From the NCBI RefSeq assembly GCF_019492185.1, contig NZ_JAICCF010000002.1, positions 248,001-312,000 of the forward strand: a stretch of DNA of 64,000 nucleotides, given 5' to 3'. Position numbers and translations under genes: made by a program. Origin of the DNA: Chitinophaga rhizophila. Its GTDB lineage: Bacteria; Bacteroidota; Bacteroidia; Chitinophagales; Chitinophagaceae. Under the pieces are notes generated by a model. It had not been told where the DNA came from and did no database searches. It saw nothing but the letters and a program-made list of their open reading frames with translations. Below, piece after piece: positions 10,601-20,500 of this stretch; the first letter of the stretch is position 1, and the number at the start of each line of letters is the position of its first letter.

Positions 10601-13600
10601 AATCCAGTTGCTTCAGCGTCACTGGCACCTGTTTGTATACAATCTGAAGCCCATGTTCTTCGATATCCAGGTTGAACCCGGTTCTCAACACCTCATGCTT
10701 ATTTACGAGTAGCTTAAAAGCCTGTTCCAGCAAAGCAGGTTGCGTGTCAACAGAAAAAGGATAGATAAACTGATCATGGTAGATGCCTTGTCCGGGGTTA
10801 AGCAAGGAGGCATATATCATCCCACTCTGGATATCACTCATCGGATAGATATCAGCTATATTATCCGTATCAGGTAGAACAGTCAACGCATGCTCATGCA
10901 ATGCTGCTATTTCAGCCTTTATGACAGCTCTGAATTGATCCTGAAGATTATGATCAGTTTCACGCAGCTCATCGATAATAGCACTCAAACCGGCAATATG
11001 GCCAGGATTATACAGATCATACAGCTTAATACGGCTATCAAACTGTTTGCGCAAATGGCTGATAATACCGATCGCACGGATTGAGTCGCCTCCCAACTGG
11101 AAAAAATTGTCGTACACCCCTACCCGGTTTACCTTTAGCGCTTCCTGCCAAAGGTCGGCAATGGCCTGCTCAGTCTCGTTGCGAGGTGCTACATAAATAT
11201 CGCTTTGTACATTTTCTTCATCCGGAGCCGGTAGCGCACGTTTATCCACCTTCCCATTTTTTGTTAATGGCATCGTATCAAGGGTGATGATCACTGCAGG
11301 AATCATGTAATCCGGCAGGCGTTGACCAAGATAAGACAGTAAGGCTGCTTCATTATAACCGTCTGCTGGCACAACATAAGCAATCAGACGTTTGGACGGT
11401 CCTTCTCCAGACAAAATAACCACTCCGGCGGTAACATAATCACTCATTTGCAGAATGCTTTCAATTTCACCCGGCTCTATGCGGAACCCACGTAACTTCA
11501 CCTGGTCATCACTACGTCCCAGGTAAGCAATACTGCCATCTGATAATATACGGGCAAGGTCGCCTGTACGATATAACCGTTCTCCCGTAACAGGATGTAT
11601 AATGAAACGTTCTGCAGTTAGTTCTGGCTGATTAATATATCCTCTTGATAAACCAGCGCCGCCAACATAAAGCTCACCAGCTACGCCGGCAGGTAATTCC
11701 TGCTGGTAATTGTCCAGCACATAAGCCGTTCTGTTAAACAATGGGTAGCCTATCGGAATACTGCTACCGGCAGGTACTTCCTTTATAGAATAAGTCAGCG
11801 AGAAGGTAGTGTTCTCCGTAGGTCCATAACCATTGATAATGGTTAAATCCGGATAAGCGGTACGCAAGCGACTAATATGGCTCTCTGACAATTTCTCCCC
11901 GCCCGCCATAACAGTTTTCAGGCCACTAAACAGAGTGATATCCGTATCCACAAGCTGATTAAGCCAGCCGGCGGTAAACCACATGCGGGTCACGCCCCTC
12001 TCTGTAATCTCCTCCTTCAGCTGTTCGCTGTCCAGTAAACGGTCTTCATTACACAATACGAGTGTAGCTCCATTCAATAATGTACCCCAATACTCAATTG
12101 TCGTGGCATCAAAAGAAGGAGAACCTGTAGAGAGTAAAACATCAGCAGCTGACCAATCTAAAAAGCCACTGCCCAGCGCAAGACTTACAATATTCTGATG
12201 GGTTACCATTACTCCCTTCGGCCGTCCGGTAGAGCCGGAGGTGTACATCACATAAGCCAGATTTCCGGCGGTAATATCAACCGGCGACGGGCCAGTTGGC
12301 AGCAGATTTAATACCGGCTGCATGGCTTCTATGGTTAATATCTGTGCCTTGTTGGTAAACAGGTCGCGATAGTCGCTGCTGGTAATAGCTATTGCATAAT
12401 CGGTATCAGATAACATCTGTGTAATACGCTGTTGCGGGTAACGTGGATCTAATGGCACAAACGCAGCACCCGCCTTCATAATTCCAAGTAAGGTGATTAT
12501 CAGGTCCGCAGATCGGTCCAGGCATACAGGTATCAGCGTTTCTTTAACAATGCCCAGGCGTGTCAGGTAAGCCGCGAGCTGATTAGCGGCCGCTTCCAGA
12601 TCGGCATAAGACAGGCTTACATCTTCAAACAAAAGCGCAATGGCATCGGGGGTAGCTGCCGCCTGTGCACTGAAAAGTGTTGCTACTGTCTCATTTACTG
12701 GATAAGGTAAAGCAGGTGACTCCGACCGGATCATCCTGGCCTGCACCGCTGCTAATACTGTATGACGGTCCGCTACTTCCCCCGAACGGTGTAAGTAGTT
12801 TTCCAGTATAGCATCAAACCAGCAATGAAACTCCTGTAACGTAATGTCGCTCTTCAATCTCTTACGCATCACATAGGACACTGCCAGTACCCCTCCGGTG
12901 AGGCTCACTGCACAGTTGAAGAAAGTGTTAGTAGACTCAAAGCCTGTGTTCAGCGTTTGTTTACCCTCCTGAACAGCATCAATACCGGCTGCCAGCAATC
13001 CATTCTCTACATTACCATCGTCAAGATTGTTGTACACATGGAAATTAACGAAATTAAAAAGTGTATCAAAAAACGCATTTGCTTCGGAAAAAGATTCCCC
13101 GGTTACCTTCATTATTTCATATAATGAGGTCCGATCGTGCTGCTTGAGTGCAACCAACTTATTTTCTATGCCTACAAACCATTCCTTCCAGGTAGTATGC
13201 ATACCGCTCTTCATAACACGAAGCGGCACGGAATTAAGAAAACATCCCAACATACGTTCCCCATCAGGAAGCAAAGGACGGTTGTTGGTAACGATACCTG
13301 TTGTCAATTCATCCTCATGCGTCAGCATTCCAAGTACATAGAGATATGTACCCAGAAATACACTCTTAACCGTCAGTCCATCCTCCTTCGCTTTTGCCGT
13401 CACCTGTGCCAAAAACGCATGATCGTAGACCTTGATCACACGTTCATCAATATCTTCCGATGTAAAGAGGTCTAGTCGCTTGTAGTCAGCTAATTCTGAC
13501 TTCCAGAAATCAGTATGTGTGGACTGGCGCTTCTCCACCAGACTCTCAATAATAAAGTCGCGGTAAGTACTTTTAAGTGCAGGCAGAAAATCCGGTGGAG

Positions 13601-16600
13601 CGCTAGTTAATAGTGAAGCATAAAGATTATTTAGTTCCGTGTTGAAAGATGCCATACTCCAGCCGTCAATCATGGCATGATGGAACTCAAATACAAAGAC
13701 AAACTGATCGGACAACCGAATCAGTGTTCCTCGCCATAAAGGCGGCTGCTCCACATTAAATGGCCGTAATCGTTGCTCTTTTAAATAATTGTTCAGACTA
13801 TTACCTGCCGTATCACTGCTTAACGATGTCCAATCCAGTTGCGCAAAGTGAACAGGAATGTTTCTGTGCAATACCTGCACGCCCCCTAAATGGGCTTGCA
13901 GATTAAAGGATGTTCTGAATATCTCATATTTCCTTATTAGAAGTGCAAACGCTTTCTCAAATACAGGAATATTAAGATCCGCAGGAAAAGCATAAGTGAA
14001 TTGATCGTGGTACATCGCTAATTCCGGGTCGGCCAGAGAAGCCGCTACCATTCCTCCCTGAATATCACTCATCGGATAGATATCTTCAATATTACTGGTA
14101 TCCTCCAGTTGCGATAACACCTGCGCCTTCAATGCCGCTATCTCCGCTTTAACTGCTACATGTTCCGCACTCTCCGTTGGCATGATCACTGCTGATTGTT
14201 CCAGCAATAATGCCAGTTCACTGATTGTTGGCTGCTGATACAGGTCATACAGCCGTACAGATCTGTTAAACACTTGCCGGATGCGGCTGATAACGCCTAT
14301 TGCTATAATTGAATCGCCACCAAGACGAAAGAAGTCATCATGCACGCCGATGCGCTCTACCTGTAATGCTTCCTCCCAGATGCTTATCAGCTGACTTTCT
14401 GCTGCATTACGTGCGCCTACATAACGCGCGGCATGTAGCTGATCGGCTGCCGGGTCTGGTAATGCATGCTTGTCTACCTTCCCGTTATTGGTCAGCGGAA
14501 GTGCTGACAGTGTCATCACTACTGAAGGTATCATATAATCAGGCAGCCGCTGCTCCAGGTACGACTGCAACGCTGAAGCCTCATAATCATCTTCCGGCAC
14601 CACATATGCTACCAGGTGTTTACTACCTCCATCACCACGAAGCACCACAACACCCTGACTGATATAACCACTGTCCTGTAACACACGCTCTATCTCGCCT
14701 AACTCTATCCGGAAACCACGCAGCTTTACCTGGTCATCACCACGACCCAGGTAAGCAATGCTGCCATCTGATAGTACCCGGGCCAGATCACCCGTACGGT
14801 ACAGCCGTTCTCCGCTGACAGGATGATGGATAAAACGTTCCGCTGTCAGCTCCGGCTGATGCAGGTAACCACGCGATAACCCTGCTCCGCCAACATACAG
14901 TTCACCAGGAACACCTGTCGGCAGCTGTACCAGGTGATGATCCAGCACATACGCGCTACGATTGGCCAACGGATAACCTATCGGGATACTGGCATTCCCT
15001 GCTACGGCTTTAATGGTGTACGTTAGAGAGAAGGTTGTATTCTCCGTCGGACCGTAACCATTGATAATTGCCAGATCCGGATAAGCATCCCTTAATCGGC
15101 CAATATGATGAGTGGACAATTTCTCTCCTCCTGCTATGACCGTATTCAAACCGGCGAACACGCTGATGTCGGTATCCACCAGCTGATTCAGCCAACCGGC
15201 GGTAAACCACATGCGTGTCACCCCTCTCTCCGCTATCTCTTCCTTTAACTGCGCACTGTCCAGTAATCGGTCCTCAGCACACAATACAAGGGTTGCACCA
15301 TTTAACAACGTACCCCAGTATTCTATCGTGCTGGCATCAAAGGAAGGCGAACCGGTTGACAGCAACACATCTGCTGAAGACCAATCCAGAAACCCACTGC
15401 CCAATGCCAGACTTACTATATTCTGATGCGTGACCATCACTCCTTTCGGACGGCCAGTAGAACCAGATGTATACATCACATATGCAAGACTATCGGCAGC
15501 TATCTCCAAAGGGACAGCAGCAACCGGCATTAATTCCAGGACGGGCTGCAATGCTTCCAGGGTGAGTACCTGTGCGTTGTTATTAAATAAGTCACGATAC
15601 TCATTACTGGTGATCGCTAGCTTATAATCTGTATCTGACAGCATCTGTTCAATACGCTGCTGCGGATAACGCGGATCCAGCGGTACAAAGACTGCTCCTG
15701 CTTTCAAAATACCCAACAATGTCACAATCAGATCCGCCGAGCGATCAAGGCATACCGGCACCATCGTCTCAGAGGTGATACCCGACTGTAGCAGGTAAGC
15801 GGCTAATTGATTAGAAGCCGCTTCCAGCTCTTCGTAAGTAAGCTTTGTATCTTCAAATATCAATGCAGTAGCCGCCGGACTAACAGATGCCTGTTTACTG
15901 AACAACTCGCCTATAGACTGTCTGGAAGGATATGGTAATATAGCTGGCGTTGTCAGCACTTCTAGTCGCTGGCGCTCCTGCTCACTGACAATAACCAATT
16001 TATCAATCGCTATCGCTGGTTGGGCAACAATATGCCGAAGTGCAGTTATGTACTGTTCAAACAATTGGTCAATACGCTGCTGCCCGAAAAGATCCGTACA
16101 ATATTCTATATTCAGTTCCAGCAGATCTCCCTTCTCTAATACTGTAATATTAAGATCGAACTGGCTGGTTGTATGTTGCTGGGGTACTGCGTGCAACCGG
16201 GCGTCACCTAATGACAGAGCGGGGATCTCCGGCATATTCTGCATCGTAAAAATGATATCATAAAGTGGATGATGCCCCCGATCACGCGGCTCATCCACTA
16301 TTTCTACAATCTTTTCAAAAGGCAGATCCTGGTGCTCATAGGCAGAAAGCGTTGTATCTTTCACCTGCTGTAACAACGACCGGAAAGATTCGGTCCCGTT
16401 CAGCCGACTACGCAAAGCAAGCGTATTGGCAAAGAAACCAATCATCACCTCCTGTTCCTGTTGTGAACGTCCCGCTATCACAGTACCAACACAAATATCT
16501 TGTGCACCACTGTAACGGTACAAAAGCACCTTAAACGCTGCAAGAAGCGTCATAAACAAGGTAGCATGTTCCTGCTGCGAAAGCAGTTGAAGCGCTGTTG

Positions 16601-17528
16601 TCAGGTCAGCCTCTATCTTATAATTAGCCAGAGCACCACGCGTACTTTGTATCGCCGGACGCACAAAGTCATAAGGTAGCGATAGGCGGGACATCCCGTT
16701 CAATCGTTCCTTCCAGTAATCTACCTGCTTATCCAGCTTTCCTGTATTTACAAGCTGACGTTGCCACAAGGCGTAATCTGCATATTGTATACGTAGTGCA
16801 GGTAACAGTGCGGGCCTATCATTGATCAATGCTGAATAGATAACAATCAGCTCATTAATCAGCACGGACACAGCCCAGCCATCAGCAGCTATATGATGCA
16901 TACTGATGAGCAGAAGGTGACTTTGCTGGTCTTTACGGAATAATCCGGCCCGTAACATATGATCTGCTGACAGATCAAAAGGGCGCGCGAACCACTCTGA
17001 TAACATTGTATCAATAGTAACCTGCTGCACCTCAGCCGGAAGTTCAGCAAATTCCAACTGCCAGTTATTAGGCTCAAGGATATGCTGATAAGGCTCACCG
17101 GCATCCTGACGGATCACGGTACGCAGAATTTCATGGCGATTAACAATATGTCGAAAGGCTTCCTCCAGTTTATTAACTGAAAGGTCTCCCGTTACTTCAA
17201 ACAGTGCCTCAATATGATAATGCGTACTCCCTTCCAGCTGATCAATCAGCCAAAGTCCTTCCTGACCGTAAGACAGGGGCAGATAGCCTGTTTCCTCACG
17301 CTTTGCAGGCACTATTCCGGGTAAAGACTCTTGTTCCCTGTCAAGATCGTTTAACAGAAAATCAACAATCTCATCTTTATACTGCCGGATCTCATCCAAT
17401 AAGACGGCATCTACCTGCACCTCGTTACTGGTCCGCATTTTTAATTTATCATTTTCTATGAAGACAAATACTCCATTGGTGCGGGCCTTCTTAAGAATAC
17501 TGATCGCCTTTTTTGAAGATATGTTCAT
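7671..17528 (-). CDS. NRPS, modules 6-8 (dock-C-A-T-C-A-T-C-A-T)
   Basis: Three-module elongating synthetase. Approximate residues: TubC-type docking domain 1-60; C1 with HHIAADG near 213; A1 TSGSTG near 688; T1 GGDSI near 1069; C2 YPMSDIQGGM near 1151 and HHAMIDG near 1284; A2 near 1763; T2 GGDSI near 2146; C3 YPMSDIQSGM near 2231 and HHALLDG near 2363; A3 near 2839; T3 GGHSL near 3226. The C-terminus ends in a short tail, NVFEL. Pocket residues: module 6 DAIWIGGTF and module 7 DAIWMGGTF (both valine type), module 8 DALWIGAVI (hydrophobic, substrate not assigned). No thioesterase or epimerase is present, so the chain must pass to the next protein. Positions 14068-15497 are almost identical to 23942-25371 in the preceding gene. 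Confidence 0.95.
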   Translation of the reverse strand: MNISSKKAISILKKARTNGVFVFIENDKLKMRTSNEVQVDAVLLDEIRQYKDEIVDFLLNDLDREQESLPGIVPAKREETGYLPLSYGQEGLWLIDQLEGSTHYHIEALFEVTGDLSVNKLEEAFRHIVNRHEILRTVIRQDAGEPYQHILEPNNWQLEFAELPAEVQQVTIDTMLSEWFARPFDLSADHMLRAGLFRKDQQSHLLLISMHHIAADGWAVSVLINELIVIYSALINDRPALLPALRIQYADYALWQRQLVNTGKLDKQVDYWKERLNGMSRLSLPYDFVRPAIQSTRGALANYKIEADLTTALQLLSQQEHATLFMTLLAAFKVLLYRYSGAQDICVGTVIAGRSQQEQEVMIGFFANTLALRSRLNGTESFRSLLQQVKDTTLSAYEHQDLPFEKIVEIVDEPRDRGHHPLYDIIFTMQNMPEIPALSLGDARLHAVPQQHTTSQFDLNITVLEKGDLLELNIEYCTDLFGQQRIDQLFEQYITALRHIVAQPAIAIDKLVIVSEQERQRLEVLTTPAILPYPSRQSIGELFSKQASVSPAATALIFEDTKLTYEELEAASNQLAAYLLQSGITSETMVPVCLDRSADLIVTLLGILKAGAVFVPLDPRYPQQRIEQMLSDTDYKLAITSNEYRDLFNNNAQVLTLEALQPVLELMPVAAVPLEIAADSLAYVMYTSGSTGRPKGVMVTHQNIVSLALGSGFLDWSSADVLLSTGSPSFDASTIEYWGTLLNGATLVLCAEDRLLDSAQLKEEIAERGVTRMWFTAGWLNQLVDTDISVFAGLNTVIAGGEKLSTHHIGRLRDAYPDLAIINGYGPTENTTFSLTYTIKAVAGNASIPIGYPLANRSAYVLDHHLVQLPTGVPGELYVGGAGLSRGYLHQPELTAERFIHHPVSGERLYRTGDLARVLSDGSIAYLGRGDDQVKLRGFRIELGEIERVLQDSGYISQGVVVLRGDGGSKHLVAYVVPEDDYEASALQSYLEQRLPDYMIPSVVMTLSALPLTNNGKVDKHALPDPAADQLHAARYVGARNAAESQLISIWEEALQVERIGVHDDFFRLGGDSIIAIGVISRIRQVFNRSVRLYDLYQQPTISELALLLEQSAVIMPTESAEHVAVKAEIAALKAQVLSQLEDTSNIEDIYPMSDIQGGMVAASLADPELAMYHDQFTYAFPADLNIPVFEKAFALLIRKYEIFRTSFNLQAHLGGVQVLHRNIPVHFAQLDWTSLSSDTAGNSLNNYLKEQRLRPFNVEQPPLWRGTLIRLSDQFVFVFEFHHAMIDGWSMASFNTELNNLYASLLTSAPPDFLPALKSTYRDFIIESLVEKRQSTHTDFWKSELADYKRLDLFTSEDIDERVIKVYDHAFLAQVTAKAKEDGLTVKSVFLGTYLYVLGMLTHEDELTTGIVTNNRPLLPDGERMLGCFLNSVPLRVMKSGMHTTWKEWFVGIENKLVALKQHDRTSLYEIMKVTGESFSEANAFFDTLFNFVNFHVYNNLDDGNVENGLLAAGIDAVQEGKQTLNTGFESTNTFFNCAVSLTGGVLAVSYVMRKRLKSDITLQEFHCWFDAILENYLHRSGEVADRHTVLAAVQARMIRSESPALPYPVNETVATLFSAQAAATPDAIALLFEDVSLSYADLEAAANQLAAYLTRLGIVKETLIPVCLDRSADLIITLLGIMKAGAAFVPLDPRYPQQRITQMLSDTDYAIAITSSDYRDLFTNKAQILTIEAMQPVLNLLPTGPSPVDITAGNLAYVMYTSGSTGRPKGVMVTHQNIVSLALGSGFLDWSAADVLLSTGSPSFDATTIEYWGTLLNGATLVLCNEDRLLDSEQLKEEITERGVTRMWFTAGWLNQLVDTDITLFSGLKTVMAGGEKLSESHISRLRTAYPDLTIINGYGPTENTTFSLTYSIKEVPAGSSIPIGYPLFNRTAYVLDNYQQELPAGVAGELYVGGAGLSRGYINQPELTAERFIIHPVTGERLYRTGDLARILSDGSIAYLGRSDDQVKLRGFRIEPGEIESILQMSDYVTAGVVILSGEGPSKRLIAYVVPADGYNEAALLSYLGQRLPDYMIPAVIITLDTMPLTKNGKVDKRALPAPDEENVQSDIYVAPRNETEQAIADLWQEALKVNRVGVYDNFFQLGGDSIRAIGIISHLRKQFDSRIKLYDLYNPGHIAGLSAIIDELRETDHNLQDQFRAVIKAEIAALHEHALTVLPDTDNIADIYPMSDIQSGMIYASLLNPGQGIYHDQFIYPFSVDTQPALLEQAFKLLVNKHEVLRTGFNLDIEEHGLQIVYKQVPVTLKQLDWSTLDRREAATRIQEYLAAERGNSFDVTIAPLWRGTLVRLKDQYLFVFQFHHALLDGWSVATLNTELNNLYFRLQQDNSTTTLTPLKASYKDFVIDSIIEQKQGGSKDFWMKEMDEYKRLDIFTQDDVNERFVRTYPTAYFEEIRHRASTDKIPLKALFLAAHLYALGMLTAENELTVGIVTNSRPGIEDADKMLGCFLNTVPFRCNTSEKGLSWKAWFEQVADHLLRLQEHERTPLAMIASLTGEKSNDENPFFDVIINFINFHVYDGLQDALFEKSDESYEEASHQDRGNETTNTFLDCTVSVTGGVLNVIYSLRKSLYSGISLERIHHYFKAVLDSYLYRYDMPVNRQLVLGESETNQLLYSLNPQPFNYPDAYTIHALFEEQAFWTPGAIAVKDNNSQLTYLELNNRATQVALWLQEQGVTANTPVGICTERTKELIIGILAVLKAGGAYVTLDPAYPKDRLSYMLRDVGATVILTSTAASEAIAGSLLESHAVLSLDAPDIWDILPAVRAVTTATTPEDLAYIMYTSGSTGEPKGVMITHKNVISLLRGGNLAVFGPFDRLLATGSPSFDASTLEYWSMLLNGGQLVITPEHELLDSSILRDKIIASGITKMWIAAGWLHQLIDSDINVLRPLKMIITGGEKVSTSHINQLRKVLPDVDVINAYGPTENSVISLACHLVKRHYDGDLPIGKPPANRTVYVLDKQQRLLPQGVPGELYVGGDGLGKGYYNKPELTREKFGLHSLIEGKQELLYRTGDLTRWRPDGEMDFLGRTDEQVKIRGYRIEPGEIEAQIMHTRLVRQTVVLVQGQGNGRQLVAYVLPAANYSKELLTEQLQQQLPSHMLPTVIISLEKWPLTPSGKIDKRALPEADMQVRENKEYIAPRNHQEELLAKIWEQLLGISPISMNDDFFELGGHSLVLMRVNARIKKDIGLDVPVKRLFEFRTIALLSSYLDMLSSVEQAPVAADYNVFEL
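14068..15497 (-). repeat. 1.43-kb repeat, copy in the modules 6-8 gene (other copy 23942-25371)
   Basis: This stretch matches 23942-25371 at a constant offset of 9874 bp with no net insertion or deletion and only scattered single-base changes. Read on the minus strand it covers the A domain from just upstream of its YTSGSTG motif, the T domain, and the first residues of the next C domain. Similarity drops sharply on both sides. Confidence 0.85.
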
Positions 17529-17568
17529 GAGGCTGCGATTTTAGAATGGTTATGATAAGTGTAACAGT

Positions 17569-20500
17569 TTATATCTCGAAAACCTGAGTTGAATTTTCTA
17601 TTCCGGCATCTGTATCCCTGGCAATAAGCTCATCCAGGTAAGCTGCCAGCTCTTCAATCGTTCTGTAAAGAAACAACCGTTTGATAGGCACATTGACGCC
17701 TATCGATCTTTTGATGTGCATGTTCAGGCGCATAGCAAGTAGTGAATGACCGCCAAGTTCAAAGAAATCATCGCTGATACTGATCTTTTCTCTGCCCAGC
17801 AGCAACCGCCAGATCTCTACCAGCTGCTTTTCCATATCAGTACTGGCAACAATAAATTCTTTTTCCTGCTGAACATTGTCGGCATGCTGCAACAATGTCT
17901 TTTTATCTGCCTTACCATTTACTGTGAGCGGAATCTTATCTAATGTAAGTATCTGCGAAGGCACCATTACTGCCGGCAGCCTGCTCTCCAGAAATGCTGT
18001 CAATGCAGAAAGATGAAAGTTTTGTTCGGGCACCACAAAAGCTACCAGTTGCTTGTTACCAGCCCGGCTGGTTTGCAGTATTACAACGGCTTGCCTTACA
18101 GTTCCGCTTTGCAGTAGTATATTTTCAATCTCACCAGGTTCAACACGGAAACCTCTTATTTTTACCTGCTCATCTATACGATCAATGTATTCCATATTGC
18201 CATCAGGTAACCAGCGTGTAAGGTCACCTGTACGATATACTATCTGTGTTTCACTATGTAAGGGATGTTGAACAAAGCGTTTTATTGTCAGTTCGGGATG
18301 ATGCAGATAGCCTTTGGAAAGACCGGCTCCTCCAACACAGAGTTCTCCTGCTACTCCCAGCGGCAACAACTGTTGCTGCTTATCCAGCACCCAGGCAGAC
18401 CGGTATGGCAACGGTTTTCCAATCGGAATATCTCCTGTTGGTAATTCAGCTTCCAACCCATAGGTCAGTGAAAACGTTGTATTCTCCGTAGGACCATAGC
18501 CATTGATAATCTCCAGTCCGGGATATGCCTGCCTGAGACGCATAATATGTGCAGGAGACAACCGCTCGCCGCCGGCCATAACCGTAGTAAGTCCCTCAAA
18601 AATGCTGATATCTTCCTCTACCAGCTGATTCAACCAGCTGGATGTAAACCACATCTTGCTGACACCCTTACTGCGGATCGTTTCAGCCAGCTGGGAAACA
18701 TCCAGTAATTGTTGTTCACTGCTCAGCACCAGGCATCCACCGTTCAATAACATGCCCCAGTATTCAATAGTCGTTGCATCAAATGATGGGGATCCGGTTG
18801 ACAATAAAACATCTTCTGATGTAAAACTGGTAAAATCGCTATGCAACGCCAGACTTACAACATTATGGTGAGTAACCATGACGCCCTTCGGCCGCCCTGT
18901 AGAACCTGAGGTGTACATCACATAAGCCAGACTGTCCGCTGCTACAGCTACTGTTGTAGGTAAAGTAGCTACTTGCTGATCCGCGCCGTCCATCTTGTCA
19001 ATGAAGCATGATGTAATACCGGCAGGTATCCATGTCTGCAACTTTCCTTTCAGACCTGCAACTGACAATAACAAACTGCTATGCGTTTCTTCCAGCATGC
19101 TGTTTAATCTGACAGCAGGGTAGGCAGGATCCAGCGGCAGATACGCTGCTCCTGCTTTCAATATTCCTAATATGCCTATGATCAGTGCCGGAGATCGTTC
19201 TATATATATTGGTACCAGACTGCCATTTTTAACCCCTGCCTGTTGCAGGTGTATAGACAGCCTGTCCGATTGCTCGTTCAGCTCCTGATAGGTGAAAATT
19301 TCTTGCTCACAAGCAAGTGCAATAGCGTCAGGTCTTTTTCCCACCTGCTCCTGGAAGGCTGCTGTAATAGTTTTCGTTGCCGGTAATGGGGATATATGCC
19401 CGTTACCTACCTTCATGATACGCTCAAGTTCTAATGGGTGCAATATCTGCTCCCTGGCAATGAGTTCATCCTGCCTGTTGATATAAGCTTCCAACACTGC
19501 ATCAAGATACTGGTGTAACTCAGCGACTGTCTTACCCGATTGGAGCTGCCTCCGGATGGTGTACACCACAGATAGTCTGTTACCGGTAATATCCACAGAA
19601 CAATCCAGGAATGTATTTGAGGTCTCATGATTAAATACCAGTGATTCGTCCTGATTATCCGGCGCAATATTCATTGATAGAAGGTTGGCATCCAATCCAT
19701 CAAATACATGAAAGTTGATGAAATTGAACAGCACATCGAAGAACGGGTTTTCCTGCTGCGCCTGTTCTCCGTTCAACCTGGTGATTTCACTTAGTGAAAG
19801 TCTTTCGTACTGTTTCAGATCCAGTAACTGCTCCTCTACATGCTGGAACCATTGCCTCCAGGTAAGATCTTTACGCTGTGTTGAAAAACGGAAAGGCAAG
19901 GCATTCAGGAAACACCCGAATATTTTGTCTCCATCTTCAATCAGCGGACGGTTATTAGTAACTATACCTATTGTAACTTCGTCCTCATAGGTAAGCATAC
20001 CAAACACATACAGGAAAGCGCCCAGAAATACACCTTTAAGCGACATGTCGTTGTCCTGTGCGAGTTGCTTCAGCTTCTCGAAAAACGCGTTATCGTAATG
20101 CATGACAATACGCTGTTCCTCATCTGCGGACGTAAATATATCCAGGCGTTTATATCCACTGAGCGTCTGTTGCCAGTAAGTACGACTACGCTGGGATTGT
20201 TTATCTACCAACTGCTCAATTACAAAATCCTTGTACGTCGCCTTAAGGGCTGGTAAGCTAAGTGCAGGGTCAATTGCAAGTTGCTCATAAATATTTCCAA
20301 GGGCTGTATTTAATGAAGCTGCACTCCATCCGTCTAATAGCACATGATGAAACTGGAACAAGAATACATGCCTGTCAGCCAGCTTCACAATTGTCCCTCT
20401 CCACAATGGCAGCTCTGTCACTTTAAAAGGGCGCTGCCGCTCTGCCTCCAGGTAACTACGGATGGCCATTGCCGCCGCCTCTTTACCCTGACGGGAATAA